A stretch of DNA of 64,000 nt from Corynebacterium amycolatum SK46 (GTDB lineage Bacteria; Actinomycetota; Actinomycetes; Mycobacteriales; Mycobacteriaceae), in NCBI RefSeq assembly GCF_000173655.1, contig NZ_ABZU01000002.1, positions 245,385-309,384 of the forward strand, written 5' to 3'. The position numbers were made by a program, and so were the translations under genes. The notes beneath the pieces were generated by a model that worked only from the letters and a program-made list of their open reading frames with translations, was not told the origin of the DNA and searched no databases. Of this stretch, positions 43,913 to 53,172 are shown in pieces (position 1 is the first letter of the stretch; each line of letters starts with the position of its first letter).

Positions 43913-44845
43913 CTACTTTTGAGATTCCCGCAGGGTATCGCCCATTACCTCATGAGCACCCCGTTCGAGCAGCGCCGCCGCAACCTTCCGGCCAAGCTCA
44001 TCGGCCTTATCCACGTTTGCGGTAGCGGTCTCAAGCAACTGGCGCGAACCGTCGAGTGCGAACACCCCCGCCTGCAGGGTGAGTTCGCCACTGTCGCTCA
44101 CGGTTGCGTAGGCCGCGACCGGAGCGGTGCAGCCCGCTTCCAGCTTATTGAGTACCGCGCGCTCCGCGACGGCGCGGGCATGGGACACCGGGTGGTCAAT
44201 CTTGCGCAGAATATCCACAATTTCGCGGTCAGCAGTGCGGCATTCCAGCGCCAGGGCGCCCTGAGCCGGGGCCGGCATGAGGACGTCCACGTCCAGGGAT
44301 TCTGCAATCTCTCCGAGGCGACCCGTGCGCTCCAGTCCAGCGCGAGCCAGAATGACAGCGTCCAAGTCCTCAGAGACGCGCCCCATACGGGTTTCGATGT
44401 TTCCACGCAGTGGTACAAGTTCCAGGTCGGAGCGCAACGCACGCAACTGAGAGACACGACGCGGCGCGGAGGTACCCACGCGAGCGCCCTCAGGCAGGTC
44501 CATCAGCGGCGTAGCATCGCGGGAAATCAGCGCCTCTCGCGGATCGACGCGCTCCGGCACGGCTGCGACCATCATGTCGTCTTCCGGCACGGTCGGCAGG
44601 TCCTTAAACGAGTGCACGATAATGTCGCACACCCCCTCGCGGAGTGCATGACGCAGCGCCTGGGTGAAGACACCGATGCCAATCTTTTCCACCGGGTCGT
44701 GGCGGTTATGGTCACCGGCGGTCTTTACAATCACCAGCTCTGCAGGCTGCCCCAGCTCAATCAGTGCATCACGGACGTGTCCGGCCTGTGTCGTGGCCAG
44801 TTCCGAACCCCTGGTACCGATACGAATAGTCGCTGGGTCAGGCAT
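43913..44845 (-). CDS. hemC: Porphobilinogen deaminase (hydroxymethylbilane synthase)
   Basis: Protein of 310 residues that polymerises four porphobilinogens. IRIGTRGSELATTQAGHV at the N-terminus, HSFKDLPT, and GTSAPRRVSQL bind cofactor and substrate. The dipyrromethane cofactor Cys is in LEAGCTAPVAAY near residue 239. Fifteen bases separate it from hemA, so hemA-hemC are one transcript. Confidence 0.97.
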   Translation of the reverse strand: MPDPATIRIGTRGSELATTQAGHVRDALIELGQPAELVIVKTAGDHNRHDPVEKIGIGVFTQALRHALREGVCDIIVHSFKDLPTVPEDDMMVAAVPERVDPREALISRDATPLMDLPEGARVGTSAPRRVSQLRALRSDLELVPLRGNIETRMGRVSEDLDAVILARAGLERTGRLGEIAESLDVDVLMPAPAQGALALECRTADREIVDILRKIDHPVSHARAVAERAVLNKLEAGCTAPVAAYATVSDSGELTLQAGVFALDGSRQLLETATANVDKADELGRKVAAALLERGAHEVMGDTLRESQK

Positions 44846-44860
44846 GTTTCCCTCCGGGTG

Positions 44861-46303
44861 TTAATTTTTGGTGGTTTCAGCAACGCCTTCAATGATGGCA
44901 CTACTGTCAAGACCATACTGCTCAAATCCCTGCATCCGCCCAATTCGGCCCTCTACCATGAGATCTGCGGGGATATCGGTGTCAGCATACAGGCCAGAGG
45001 GGGTAGATAGGGGCAGGTCGAAGAGCTTCTGCAGCGCAAGCGCGTAGTTGCCACCACCCTGCTGGCTAGAAAGCTTCTTGACCTGCACCGTTGGCGCGTG
45101 CAAGAGCTTATCGACGACACGGCGCACCGTGGACTCAACCTCGCGCCGTTCTTTTTGCGTGAAGCCCGGGGTCTTCGCTTCGAGTCGGGCAAGCTCTGCG
45201 GTAGCAACTTCCGCCGCACGCTCACGCAGGGCGCGAACAGTCGGCGCTACCTCGCTTGCGCGCTGCGCCGTGAGGTAGGACTCCAACTCTTCGGCCACAA
45301 TGTCGCGCGCTGCAGCCTCATCATCACGGCCCGGAACCTCCGTGCGAGTCATCTGCAGCAATTCGATGTTGAAGAGCGCAATCCCCTCAAGCCCGGTGAC
45401 ATCCTCCGCAACGTCACGAGGCATAGACAAATCGACAATGGCGAGCGGGCCGTGGTCGATGACATCGGCAGCTGAAACCACTGGAGCCGTGGCTCCGGTG
45501 GCGCTGACGAGGATGTCCACATCATCGAGGACATCGGCGAAATCATGCAATGCAATAGCAGTAGCGGGGATGCCCGCTTCGATGGAATGGTTAGCCAGGT
45601 TCTGCGCCCTGTCAACGGTGCGGTTGGCAATAATCAGACGGTCAATGCCGCAGCGCCCCAGGTAGCTAGCGGCCAGCGAGCTCATCGCACCAGCGCCGAG
45701 GATAAGAGCCGAACGTCCGGCCAGAATATCGGTACCCTCAGCGACATCAACACCAGAGTTGAAGCCGGGGTGCAGCGCAGCAATCGCCTCGTCGATGGCC
45801 ACGGAGACCATCGATGCGCCCGCATTATCAATCAGCGTTTCGCTATGGACTCGCTTGCCTGTGTGCAGCGCCTTCTGTGCCAAGTCATGCAGCATGCGAC
45901 CGACGGTGCCGGCTTCGTCCGCTTCCTGGTAAGCATTGCGAAGCTGACCGATAATCTGCTGTTCCCCCAGCACCATCGAGTCAAGACCAGCGCACACCGA
46001 GAAAGCATGCTCCGCCGCGGCCTGTGCGTACCGAACATAGAAGTGCGGTGTCAGTTCATCGAGATCGAGCCCAGTGCGGCTGACAATTTCACGGACCACA
46101 GCCGATAGCCCAGAGTGGAAGCCGTTGGCCACCACGTAGTACTCAACGCGGTTACAGGTCGACAACAGCATCGCTTCACTGATCGCTTCATCCGCGACCA
46201 GCCGAGCCAGAATAGCCTCTCGCTCAGTTTCACCGACGGAGACCTTTTCAAGAAGGGTCACCGGTGCAGACCGGTACGACATTCCGACGAGAAGCACACT
46301 CAC
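44861..46303 (-). CDS. hemA: Glutamyl-tRNA reductase
   Basis: Protein of 480 residues, first committed enzyme of C5-pathway heme synthesis. The catalytic Cys is in LLSTCNRVEYYVV near residue 50. GQLRNAYQEADEAGTVG, HTGKRVHSET and the NADPH motif ALILGAGAMSSLAA are family signatures. It heads the minus-strand hemA-hemC(-hemD-hemB) series with a ~220-base upstream gap, the likely control point of the pathway. In related corynebacteria hemA is controlled by the heme-responsive HrrSA/ChrSA systems; no such site was identified with confidence here. Confidence 0.97.
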   Translation of the reverse strand: MSVLLVGMSYRSAPVTLLEKVSVGETEREAILARLVADEAISEAMLLSTCNRVEYYVVANGFHSGLSAVVREIVSRTGLDLDELTPHFYVRYAQAAAEHAFSVCAGLDSMVLGEQQIIGQLRNAYQEADEAGTVGRMLHDLAQKALHTGKRVHSETLIDNAGASMVSVAIDEAIAALHPGFNSGVDVAEGTDILAGRSALILGAGAMSSLAASYLGRCGIDRLIIANRTVDRAQNLANHSIEAGIPATAIALHDFADVLDDVDILVSATGATAPVVSAADVIDHGPLAIVDLSMPRDVAEDVTGLEGIALFNIELLQMTRTEVPGRDDEAAARDIVAEELESYLTAQRASEVAPTVRALRERAAEVATAELARLEAKTPGFTQKERREVESTVRRVVDKLLHAPTVQVKKLSSQQGGGNYALALQKLFDLPLSTPSGLYADTDIPADLMVEGRIGRMQGFEQYGLDSSAIIEGVAETTKN

Positions 46304-46335
46304 CGCTCAATCACCGCTCTATTGCTCCTTCACAG

Positions 46336-46353
46336 GCCCGCTACGGGCTTTTT
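46336..46353 (+). terminator. Small GC hairpin with T run upstream of hemA
   Basis: GCCCG/CGGGC with a three-base loop is followed by TTTTT on the plus strand. Both flanking genes are on the minus strand, so it would stop antisense transcription. The rest of the 223-base gap (46304-46526) holds only a weak DtxR-like sequence near 46412-46432. Confidence 0.4.
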
Positions 46354-46526
46354 CACACAGCTATGACTGTTAACGCTAGACAACTCTGCCATCTCGCCAC
46401 AACAAAGGCATACTTTACTTAGCCTCTACCTCGATGTTCGCAGCACTCCCCTGCTTCTTTGCCGCTACTCCACATTCTGCCATGTCTCCGCACCTCCTAG
46501 CAGTTCGGCAGGGTTGTCTCCCGAAC

Positions 46527-46769
46527 TTATTCGGCCTCCGCTAACGCTTCCAGGAGCTCATCATCATCGATTTCCCAGCAAGCGATTTCCTCATCATTGA
46601 CCAAAATCACCGGCACACGATCGCCAAATTCCATGGCCAAGTTCGGATCGGTATCGACATCTTCCACCTGGAACTGCGCATTTTGGTCCCGAACCAGCGG
46701 CTCAATCTGCGCAATCACTCGGGCGCACGAACCGCACGTCTTCCTACTCATCACCGTCACAGTCACCAT
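46527..46769 (-). CDS. Glutaredoxin-like protein
   Basis: Protein of 80 residues with a thioredoxin-fold start MVTVTVMSRKTCGSCARV containing a CxxC active site (CGSC), VPVILVNDEEI with the cis-Pro, and an acidic C-terminus. It resembles the DUF836/glutaredoxin-like family and corresponds to Rv0508 next to hemA. ATG 46769 is chosen; an open frame upstream adds 31 residues with no similarity to the fold. It could reduce a Cys-containing partner such as HemA (inference). Confidence 0.85.
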   Translation of the reverse strand: MVTVTVMSRKTCGSCARVIAQIEPLVRDQNAQFQVEDVDTDPNLAMEFGDRVPVILVNDEEIACWEIDDDELLEALAEAE

Positions 46770-46797
46770 AACGGCCAGTCTAAAGGTCGACTGTTTC

Positions 46798-46808
46798 GCT
46801 TTACGACG
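46798..46808 (+). repeat. GCTTTACGACG dispersed motif (intergenic copy)
   Basis: Exact copy of the dispersed 11-mer in the divergent gap between the glutaredoxin-like gene and the HAD phosphatase gene. Confidence 0.6.
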
Positions 46809-46934
46809 TCCCCCTCCCCACACTTCCTCTACAAAAGTGACTCTTTTTATCCTTGCCCCCATCCGCTCCGTGAATCTCAGCGCGCAGCTTTGCCTAAAGA
46901 GCGGATACTATTCAACAAGAGCTTCCGATAACGG

Positions 46935-48059
46935 ATGTCGGTTGCATACACCGTGGAAAGAGATTTTCGTGCCGTGAGTGAGTTCAGTGCTGACAACCGC
47001 TCCCCCTTCCCCATCGACATGCTGGGCGACCTTGCGTCCTCGCAGAGTAACGTCCGTAACTTCCTCGAGCAGGTAGCTCTCGCTCCGCTCAATGATGAAG
47101 CACAGGAGGAAGCTGGTGCTGCAGCGGCGGCCAATGCACTGGAAGCTCTCGGCGAGGTCTACGACGTCGGCGGCGAAGAACTGGCTACGGGATTTCGCAG
47201 TGTTGCGGGTGCCGAAGATGCCGCTGGCGGTGCACGTGTGCTCTCGCAGCCCATTCCAGGTGTCGAACGCGATCAGGGCGCAGCCGCTTTCTTCGATGTG
47301 GACAACACGCTTGTCCAAGGCGCATCAATCTTCCTCTTTGCCATGGGGTTGGTCGAGCGCGGGTTCATCAAGAAGCGCGATTTGGCCGGCATGATTTGGA
47401 AGCAGCTGAAATTCCGAATCTCAGGCGCGGAAAACGCCGCCGACGTAGCTCAGGCCCGTGAACAGGCATTGGAGTTTTTCGCCGGCCACGATGTGGATGA
47501 AATGGTCAAACTCGGCGAAGAGATCTTTGAAGAAAAGATCAGTGACCGCGTTTACCAGGGCACCCGCGATCTGGCGGAACTGCACATCCAGGCTGGCCAA
47601 GAGGTCTGGCTGGTCACCGCTACCCCGGTGCAGCTGGCCCAGGTTATCGCTAAGCACATCGGGCTGACCGGCGCCCTTGGCACGGTCGCTGAGGTCAAAG
47701 ATGGCAAGTTCACCGGCCGCCTGGTAGGCGATATTCTCCACGGCCCGGGTAAGAAGCACGCGGTGGCAGCTCTGGCGGCCTCCTCCGGGTTGGACATGTC
47801 TCGCTGCACGGCATACTCAGATTCCGCCAACGACATTCCCATGCTGTCCATGGTGGGCACCGCCGTGGCCATTAACCCGGACCGCAAATTGCGGAATTAC
47901 GCCCAGAAGATGGGGTGGACTATCTACGACTATCGCCACTTCCGCTCCGCAACCTTCGCCACGATGCGGTGGCTCTCGATTGGAGCACTGCTGGCAGGAG
48001 CTGTCGGGGGCGCGGGACTCGTCGGCAAGCGACTGTGGGACGCGAATAAGGAAAGTTAG
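46935..48059 (+). CDS. HAD-IB family hydrolase (SerB1-like)
   Basis: Protein of 374 residues. After ~110 poorly conserved, Ala/Glu-rich residues comes a HAD domain: motif I FFDVDNTLVQGAS (Asp ~121), motif II VTATPVQL, the conserved Lys in GPGKKHAV, and motif III YSDSANDIPML. The C-terminus carries one hydrophobic segment (about 348-366), which may anchor it to the membrane. It corresponds to Rv0505c (serB1), but phosphoserine phosphatase activity is not proven for this subgroup. A GTG at 46974 is an alternative start. Confidence 0.85.
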   Translation: MSVAYTVERDFRAVSEFSADNRSPFPIDMLGDLASSQSNVRNFLEQVALAPLNDEAQEEAGAAAAANALEALGEVYDVGGEELATGFRSVAGAEDAAGGARVLSQPIPGVERDQGAAAFFDVDNTLVQGASIFLFAMGLVERGFIKKRDLAGMIWKQLKFRISGAENAADVAQAREQALEFFAGHDVDEMVKLGEEIFEEKISDRVYQGTRDLAELHIQAGQEVWLVTATPVQLAQVIAKHIGLTGALGTVAEVKDGKFTGRLVGDILHGPGKKHAVAALAASSGLDMSRCTAYSDSANDIPMLSMVGTAVAINPDRKLRNYAQKMGWTIYDYRHFRSATFATMRWLSIGALLAGAVGGAGLVGKRLWDANKES

Positions 48060-48098
48060 GCGCTGCTAGGCGTACTCAACAGCCCTTTCCCCCAACGA

Positions 48099-48136
48099 CA
48101 AAACCCGCCTATCTCAACGAGACTGAGCGGGTTTTG
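48099..48136. terminator. Bidirectional terminator, HAD gene / bS22
   Basis: CAAAACCCGC pairs with GCGGGTTTTG, with an inner TCTC/GAGA stem. Both strands end in a T4 run. It lies between the convergent HAD phosphatase and bS22 genes. Confidence 0.9.
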
Positions 48137-48197
48137 CTTTAAAAACGTGTACGCGACGCAGCACGCGCGCTCCTGCGATAACGGCAGGAATGCTGGC

Positions 48198-48299
48198 TTA
48201 CTTGCCGAGCTTACGACGCTGCACGCGGGTACGGCGAAGCATCTTGCGGTGCTTCTTCTTCGACATGCGCTTGCGACGCTTCTTAATGACGGAACCCAT
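48198..48299 (-). CDS. bS22-like / AURKAIP1-COX24 domain small basic protein
   Basis: Protein of 33 residues, [20 protein letters not shown] then [13 protein letters not shown]. It matches the tiny, highly basic actinobacterial ribosome-associated protein (Rv0500B homologue, called bS22 in mycobacterial ribosome structures), located near the decoding centre. A GCGAGG site lies ahead of ATG 48299. The gene is too short for ordinary ORF cut-offs, but its sequence and its place beside the BldC-like gene and proC are conserved. Confidence 0.93.
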   Translation of the reverse strand: MGSVIKKRRKRMSKKKHRKMLRRTRVQRRKLGK

Positions 48300-48540
48300 C
48301 GGCTCGACCTCGCTATTCGTTGACGGAAATTTCTTTTCTTGCACAATGGCGGCGTACTCAATGCGGCCTTACAACCGCCGAGATGTCACGCCCTTTTTCC
48401 TTCCGCCTTCACAGCTGGATACTTCATAACTTGAAGACGATAGGAAACAGGGGCGCAGCACAGCACCATGTACTAATCGGATTAATCATAGCGGGGACAT
48501 ATGCGTTCAGGTCAAACAGCCCCGCTTAAAGGCAGAAAAA

Positions 48541-48732
48541 TTAACCCGCGTTGTAGAAGGAGGAGTCCAGGTATTCCTTGACTGCGGACTCATGGACACG
48601 GAAAGAACGACCAACGCGCACTGCCGGCAGCTCGCCAGCGTGAACCAGGCGGTAGACGGTCATCTTGGATACGCGCATGATGTCAGCAACTTCCGCAACG
48701 GTCAGAAAGGTGCCTTTATCTGCATTCTGCAT
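48541..48732 (-). CDS. BldC-like helix-turn-helix DNA-binding protein
   Basis: Protein of 63 residues with a MerR/excisionase-type winged helix (LTVAEVADIMRVSKMTVYRL, then HAGELPAVRVGRSFRV). It corresponds to Rv0500A and to BldC of Streptomyces, which bind direct repeats and control development-related genes there. The role in Corynebacterium is unknown. The 263 bases upstream to proC show no gene. Confidence 0.92.
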   Translation of the reverse strand: MQNADKGTFLTVAEVADIMRVSKMTVYRLVHAGELPAVRVGRSFRVHESAVKEYLDSSFYNAG

Positions 48733-48995
48733 TAGTAAATATTCCCTTCAGCGCACGCGACGCGCTGCAGGCTTCCCCTCCTGCAGAAAATCGTGACACG
48801 CACGTGCTTTTCATATCCTACCGGTAGGCAAGGTGCCGGTGCGATTTTTGATAAAAAATAGGGGCATTGGCGAATGGTGTGACAGTTGTGACTAACCCAT
48901 CGTCCCTGCGTATCGGATTAGCTACTACCCCTGGCCATTTCCAATGCCCCAAATATTGGGGTTATTTGTACACCCGCTTCCACGCGGCGAAATAC

Positions 48996-49805
48996 TTATT
49001 TACCCATCTCGTTGGCCTTGTCATAGCAAGCCTGCAGCGCACGATGCACCGCGCGGCGAATGCCTTCTTCCTCGAAAACTCGGGTGGCCGCAGCTGTTGT
49101 ACCGCCCGGAGAGGTGACATCGGCACGCAGCGCAGTCGGGTCCGCGCCCTCCTGCATCATCATCTCGGCCGCACCAGCAGCTGTAGCCGACGCCAGGCGC
49201 TTAGCCTGATCACGCTTGAGGCCCAGATTCACACCCGCATCGGTCATCGCCTCGACGAACTGGAAGAAGTAAGCCGGACCAGAGCCCGAGACTGCAGTGA
49301 CTGCAGACATCAGCGACTCATCGACAACCTCAACGCTGCCGACCTTCTCCAACAATTCGACAACCTCGCCGGTCTGACTCTCCGTGACAAAGCGGCCGGG
49401 CGCGACTGCACAGACACCCTTGCCCACCAGCATCGGAGTATTCGGCATAACGCGGATCACCGGAGTACCGACAGCACAGACGCTTTCCATCTTGTCCAGC
49501 GTGATGCCAGCCGCCATCGACACCACGATCGTGTCGACTTCAGAGTCATCGAGCACGTCGGCAATCTGCTCGAGCATGTCGATAATCAAGTACGGCTTTA
49601 CGCACAAGAACACCACGTCAGCACCGTCGACAGCCCCTACTGGGTCGTCGGTATCGACAATGCCGTAGGTCTCCTTCAGACCGGCCAGGCTCTCCTTGGT
49701 GCGCCCCACCACATAAATCGAGGAGGGTGAGACACCACCGTCGATGAGACCACCGACGAGTGCGCTACCAATCTTTCCGCCACCAATTACAGCAATTCTT
49801 GTCAT
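48996..49805 (-). CDS. proC: Pyrroline-5-carboxylate reductase
   Basis: Protein of 269 residues, last enzyme of proline synthesis. The NAD(P) motif is IAVIGGGKIGSALVGGL. MPNTPMLVGKGVCA and the C-terminal signature with DVTSPGGTTAAA are diagnostic. ATG 49805 is used rather than an upstream in-frame ATG because it starts MTRIAVIGGG directly at the fold. Confidence 0.96.
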   Translation of the reverse strand: MTRIAVIGGGKIGSALVGGLIDGGVSPSSIYVVGRTKESLAGLKETYGIVDTDDPVGAVDGADVVFLCVKPYLIIDMLEQIADVLDDSEVDTIVVSMAAGITLDKMESVCAVGTPVIRVMPNTPMLVGKGVCAVAPGRFVTESQTGEVVELLEKVGSVEVVDESLMSAVTAVSGSGPAYFFQFVEAMTDAGVNLGLKRDQAKRLASATAAGAAEMMMQEGADPTALRADVTSPGGTTAAATRVFEEEGIRRAVHRALQACYDKANEMGK

Positions 49806-49841
49806 GGACGCTAAGTGTGCCAAAACTGGCCCACACATGCG

Positions 49842-49880
49842 AATGCAGGGACCGGAAAACTACGCTTCCGGCCCCTGCAT
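49842..49880. terminator. Hairpin between proC and the upstream gene
   Basis: ATGCAGGGACCGGAA pairs with TTCCGGCCCCTGCAT (one mismatch) over an eight-base loop. No U tract follows on the minus strand, so it may be a weak terminator, an mRNA-stabilising 3' end, or a leader element of proC. Confidence 0.6.
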
Positions 49881-49907
49881 CAGGTGATGATTACTCTGTT
49901 GACCCCA

Positions 49908-51212
49908 CTACAACTGGAAGAGAATCCAGGGGCCAAATGTCAGCGCCAAACCGACAATTCCCGCGAGAATCGGTGTCAGTTTGTCCTTCTCACGGCGCAG
50001 GTAGTTTGCCATTCCCGCGAAGCCACCAGCGACCACGAGAGCCATGATGACAACCACAATCTTCGGCAGCGACGACCAGGCCATGGTGAAGCCCAGGAAC
50101 ACCAATGCACCAGCAATCAGACCCACGAAGACCTGGATTAGCAGCAACGGCACCGAGAGGGAATTGTCCTCGGCGTAGCCATCGCGCGCGACGGCCTTGC
50201 CCTTGGAGCTCTTGGGTTCCTCACGCTTAACGACGCCCCGGGGCTCCGACTGCTTCTCGTCAGATGCGGCCTGGGTCGGTGTGGTCTCGACCTGTGCAGC
50301 CTCAGCGGAGGCGTCCTCGGCCCGGTCGATATCGGCCTGTACGTCTTCTGCCTGGGCAACTTCAGGAGCGACAGCGGCTGCCACTGCCGCCTTGGAAGCA
50401 GCACCGGTATCGGCGTCAGCGTCGGCAGCCTCGAAAGTAGCGGTTTCCTGAGCAGCTTCAGCCTCAGCAAGCTGTTCACCGTCGACGTCATCCGATTCAG
50501 CGGATGCCTCAGACGCTTCGTCGACATTGTCCTGGACAACCGGAATGGAGGCAGTCGGACGGTCGTCGTAGGCGTTGGAACCGGTGAGAACTGCACGAGC
50601 GACTGGCCCCGGCTCTCCAATCTGCTGCGACTCGTCTGCCATGTCACGCAGTTCGGTGAAGGTATAGGTAATCTCCGAACGCTCGGAGTTGACCATGACC
50701 GGACGGGGTTCCATCGGAATTGCCAATGGCACCGCAGGGGCTGCTGGCTGCGCAGTTGGTGTGCTCTGCGCGGCTTGCTCCTGCTGCGGAGCTGCCGGTG
50801 CAACCGGAGCAGCCGGCTTTTCGGCAGCTTCAGCCTCGGCCTCAGCTTGAACCTCATGCTCCGAAGAATCCGCTCCTTCAGCAGCTACCACTGACTCAGC
50901 GACAGCCTCCGAGTGCTCCGGAGCTTCTACCTCCGGTTCGGTTGCCTGCGCTTCTTCGGCGGCGTTGGCCGCAGCTTCGTCGGCAAGCAGATCGCTCGTA
51001 GTCGTCTGATCGTCGTCTGCGTTGGAAAGAGCGTGAGCACCACGTCGCGGTTCGTCGGCCTTTACACGAGGGATTGAGCCGGTGAGTTCCTGAACGGACA
51101 CACCGCCTTCTTCAAGGCTGCGTCGACGGCGGCGCCGCGGTGGTTCAGAGGAGGCTCCCTCTTTCTGCCGCCGCGCCAGCAGTTCGGCAACGGTGAGCTT
51201 TTCCTCGCTCAT
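49908..51212 (-). CDS. Membrane protein with long acidic disordered region
   Basis: Protein of 434 residues. It starts MSEEKLTVAELLARRQKEG, a short motif shared by Rv0497-type proteins, then a basic RRRRRR patch, about 270 residues of Ala/Glu/Asp/Ser-rich disordered sequence, and three C-terminal membrane spans (from residue ~340). Within the disordered part ERSEITYTFTELRDM looks conserved. Its start overlaps the ppx stop region, so it is co-transcribed with ppx. Function unknown. Confidence 0.8.
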   Translation of the reverse strand: MSEEKLTVAELLARRQKEGASSEPPRRRRRRSLEEGGVSVQELTGSIPRVKADEPRRGAHALSNADDDQTTTSDLLADEAAANAAEEAQATEPEVEAPEHSEAVAESVVAAEGADSSEHEVQAEAEAEAAEKPAAPVAPAAPQQEQAAQSTPTAQPAAPAVPLAIPMEPRPVMVNSERSEITYTFTELRDMADESQQIGEPGPVARAVLTGSNAYDDRPTASIPVVQDNVDEASEASAESDDVDGEQLAEAEAAQETATFEAADADADTGAASKAAVAAAVAPEVAQAEDVQADIDRAEDASAEAAQVETTPTQAASDEKQSEPRGVVKREEPKSSKGKAVARDGYAEDNSLSVPLLLIQVFVGLIAGALVFLGFTMAWSSLPKIVVVIMALVVAGGFAGMANYLRREKDKLTPILAGIVGLALTFGPWILFQL

Positions 51213-51213
51213 C

Positions 51214-52152
51214 TCAACCCTTTCCGTATAGGTCACTGTCCAGTCGTCGGAAGATGATGCCCTCGCGCAGAGCCCAAGGACAAATCTCGACCTTCTCTAA
51301 TCCCAATGCTCGCATACTAGCCTCTGCAACGAGAGCACCTGCGACAATTTGGTGAGAACGATTCGCACTAACACCCTCAAGTTCAGCACGGTCAGCCGCC
51401 GTCATGCGGGAAATAAACGCAATCAACTGGCGCAAACCAGCGGCAGTAAGGGTGCGCTTAACCCGCGGACCAGCGGCGGAAGGCGCCGCACCGGTCAGGC
51501 GGGCGAGAGTGCGGAAAGTCTTCGAGGTGGCGACAGCCAAGTCCGGCTCACCAAGCGTACGCAGATGACGAGCTGGCTCAGCGAGCTCAGCATCAATGTA
51601 ATCGCGCAGCAGGTCAATCTTCTTGCGCTCCGGCGGGTCCGTCTCGAACCACTCGTGGGTCAAACGCCCCGCACCGAGCAGCAGCGAGTACGCGGCCTCC
51701 GGATCCTCATCGGTACCCGACGTCAGCTCAAGAGAACCGCCACCGATATCCAGGTTGATTAGACGACCAGCAGACCAGCCGTACCAGCGCCGTACTGCCA
51801 AAAAGGTCAGCCGAGCCTCATCCTCACCGGAGAGAATCTGCAGCTTAATGCCAGTTTCGTTCTCAACGTGGGCGAGAACGTCGTCCGCATTCGTGGCATC
51901 ACGAACAGCTGAAGTGGCGAAGCTAATCATCTCTTCGCACTTCATCTGCTCAACCAATTCCTTGGATTCAGCGACGTAGCCCGTCAGCTTGTCAATGCCC
52001 TTCTTGGACAGGTTGTTGTCCTTATCCAGGTACTCGACCAGCTTCATCGTCGACTTGGAATCGCTCATCGGAGTCGGATGTCCGCCCCGGCGGGCGTCCA
52101 CCATCACCAAGTGGACGGTATTACTACCTACATCTAATACACCTAATCTCAC
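51214..52152 (-). CDS. ppx: Exopolyphosphatase / pppGpp phosphohydrolase (Ppx/GppA family)
   Basis: Protein of 312 residues in the ASKHA fold. [18 protein letters not shown] is the phosphate-1 motif, [11 protein letters not shown] and [14 protein letters not shown] the others. In M. tuberculosis the homologue Rv0496 (Ppx1) hydrolyses short polyphosphate. It lies in the regX3 neighbourhood, linking polyphosphate to phosphate sensing. It is divergent from the Cys-rich gene with 34 bases between starts. Confidence 0.93.
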   Translation of the reverse strand: MRLGVLDVGSNTVHLVMVDARRGGHPTPMSDSKSTMKLVEYLDKDNNLSKKGIDKLTGYVAESKELVEQMKCEEMISFATSAVRDATNADDVLAHVENETGIKLQILSGEDEARLTFLAVRRWYGWSAGRLINLDIGGGSLELTSGTDEDPEAAYSLLLGAGRLTHEWFETDPPERKKIDLLRDYIDAELAEPARHLRTLGEPDLAVATSKTFRTLARLTGAAPSAAGPRVKRTLTAAGLRQLIAFISRMTAADRAELEGVSANRSHQIVAGALVAEASMRALGLEKVEICPWALREGIIFRRLDSDLYGKG

Positions 52153-52186
52153 TCTTAGTAGGTTAGACGGTCTACGGTGTATTGGT

Positions 52187-53119
52187 GTGAATCAACCCCA
52201 CCCCCGCCCCGGTCGCGGACCGCAACCTTCTCCCGCTGAAGTCGCCTATGACTTTCCCCGCGAGTGGTTCGAGTTCGCCCACCCGGAGGACCCAGAACAC
52301 ATCATCACCTGCGACCTAACCTGGTTGATGAGCTCCTATCAATGCGCCTTCGGCACCTCCGCTTGCCAGGGCATCGACTCCGCGAACGCGGATGTCGGAT
52401 GCTGCGGCCATGGCGCCTTTATCACCGACGAAGAAGACCGCGAGAGGGTTATTGACGTCGTAAAGCGAATGGAAGGCGACTCCGCAGAGCCCCAGTGGTG
52501 GCAGAACCGCCCCGAGCAAACGCTGAAGTGGCTTGAAACCTACGAAACCGACCCCTCCGAACCGTTGGAACCGTGGTTAGTGTGGGATGAGCTTGACGAC
52601 GAAAACGGAGAGCCTGAGCCTGCTCTGAAAACGAAGGTCGTGAAGAATGCCTGCATTTTTGCCAACCGTGACGGGTGGCGGAATGGTGCGGGCTGTGCCA
52701 TCCACCAGTGGGCGATGGCCAACGATATTGACCCCGTGAAGGTCAAGCCGGATGTGTGCTGGCAAGTGCCGCTGCGCCGACTGGAAGACTGGGAGGAACG
52801 CCCAGACGGCCAGGAGATTCTGCGCACGACCATTACTGAATACGATCGTCGCGCATGGGGCGATGGCGGCGAGGACTTTGAATGGTTCTGCACGGGCGCG
52901 CCGGCCACACATACCGGTGGCGAGCCGGTGTGGCGCACGCACAAGTCCGAGCTAATCGAGCTCATCGGCGAAGAGTGCTACGAAATTCTGGCGGAGCACT
53001 GCCGGGCCCGAGAGGCAGCGGGCGCGGCCCAGGCTTTCGGGCCGAGTGGCTACCCACTGCTGGCGATTCACCCGGCCACACGCGCAGCGGCCGAGGGGCT
53101 GGCACCGGACGAGGTTTAA
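52187..53119 (+). CDS. Cysteine-rich conserved protein (Rv0495c-like)
   Basis: Protein of 310 residues from a GTG at 52187 with no ribosome-binding site, probably leaderless. It contains a cluster of Cys: C..., then [42 protein letters not shown] and DVCWQVPL. The spacing is like the YkgJ/DUF3109 group of putative Fe-S or zinc-binding proteins. Trp-rich stretches occur in the middle. It is conserved at this place beside ppx and regX3. Function unknown; metal binding is inferred. Confidence 0.82.
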   Translation: MNQPHPRPGRGPQPSPAEVAYDFPREWFEFAHPEDPEHIITCDLTWLMSSYQCAFGTSACQGIDSANADVGCCGHGAFITDEEDRERVIDVVKRMEGDSAEPQWWQNRPEQTLKWLETYETDPSEPLEPWLVWDELDDENGEPEPALKTKVVKNACIFANRDGWRNGAGCAIHQWAMANDIDPVKVKPDVCWQVPLRRLEDWEERPDGQEILRTTITEYDRRAWGDGGEDFEWFCTGAPATHTGGEPVWRTHKSELIELIGEECYEILAEHCRAREAAGAAQAFGPSGYPLLAIHPATRAAAEGLAPDEV

Positions 53120-53172
53120 CGTCGAAGCTCCATCAGACCGCCGGCGGAGATTGTCGGCAGCAGTCTGCTGCG

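Noticed and set aside
46412..46432. DtxR binding site upstream of hemA
   Set aside because: Only half matches the consensus and the spacing is off by one base; kept as a weak note and not listed as a feature.
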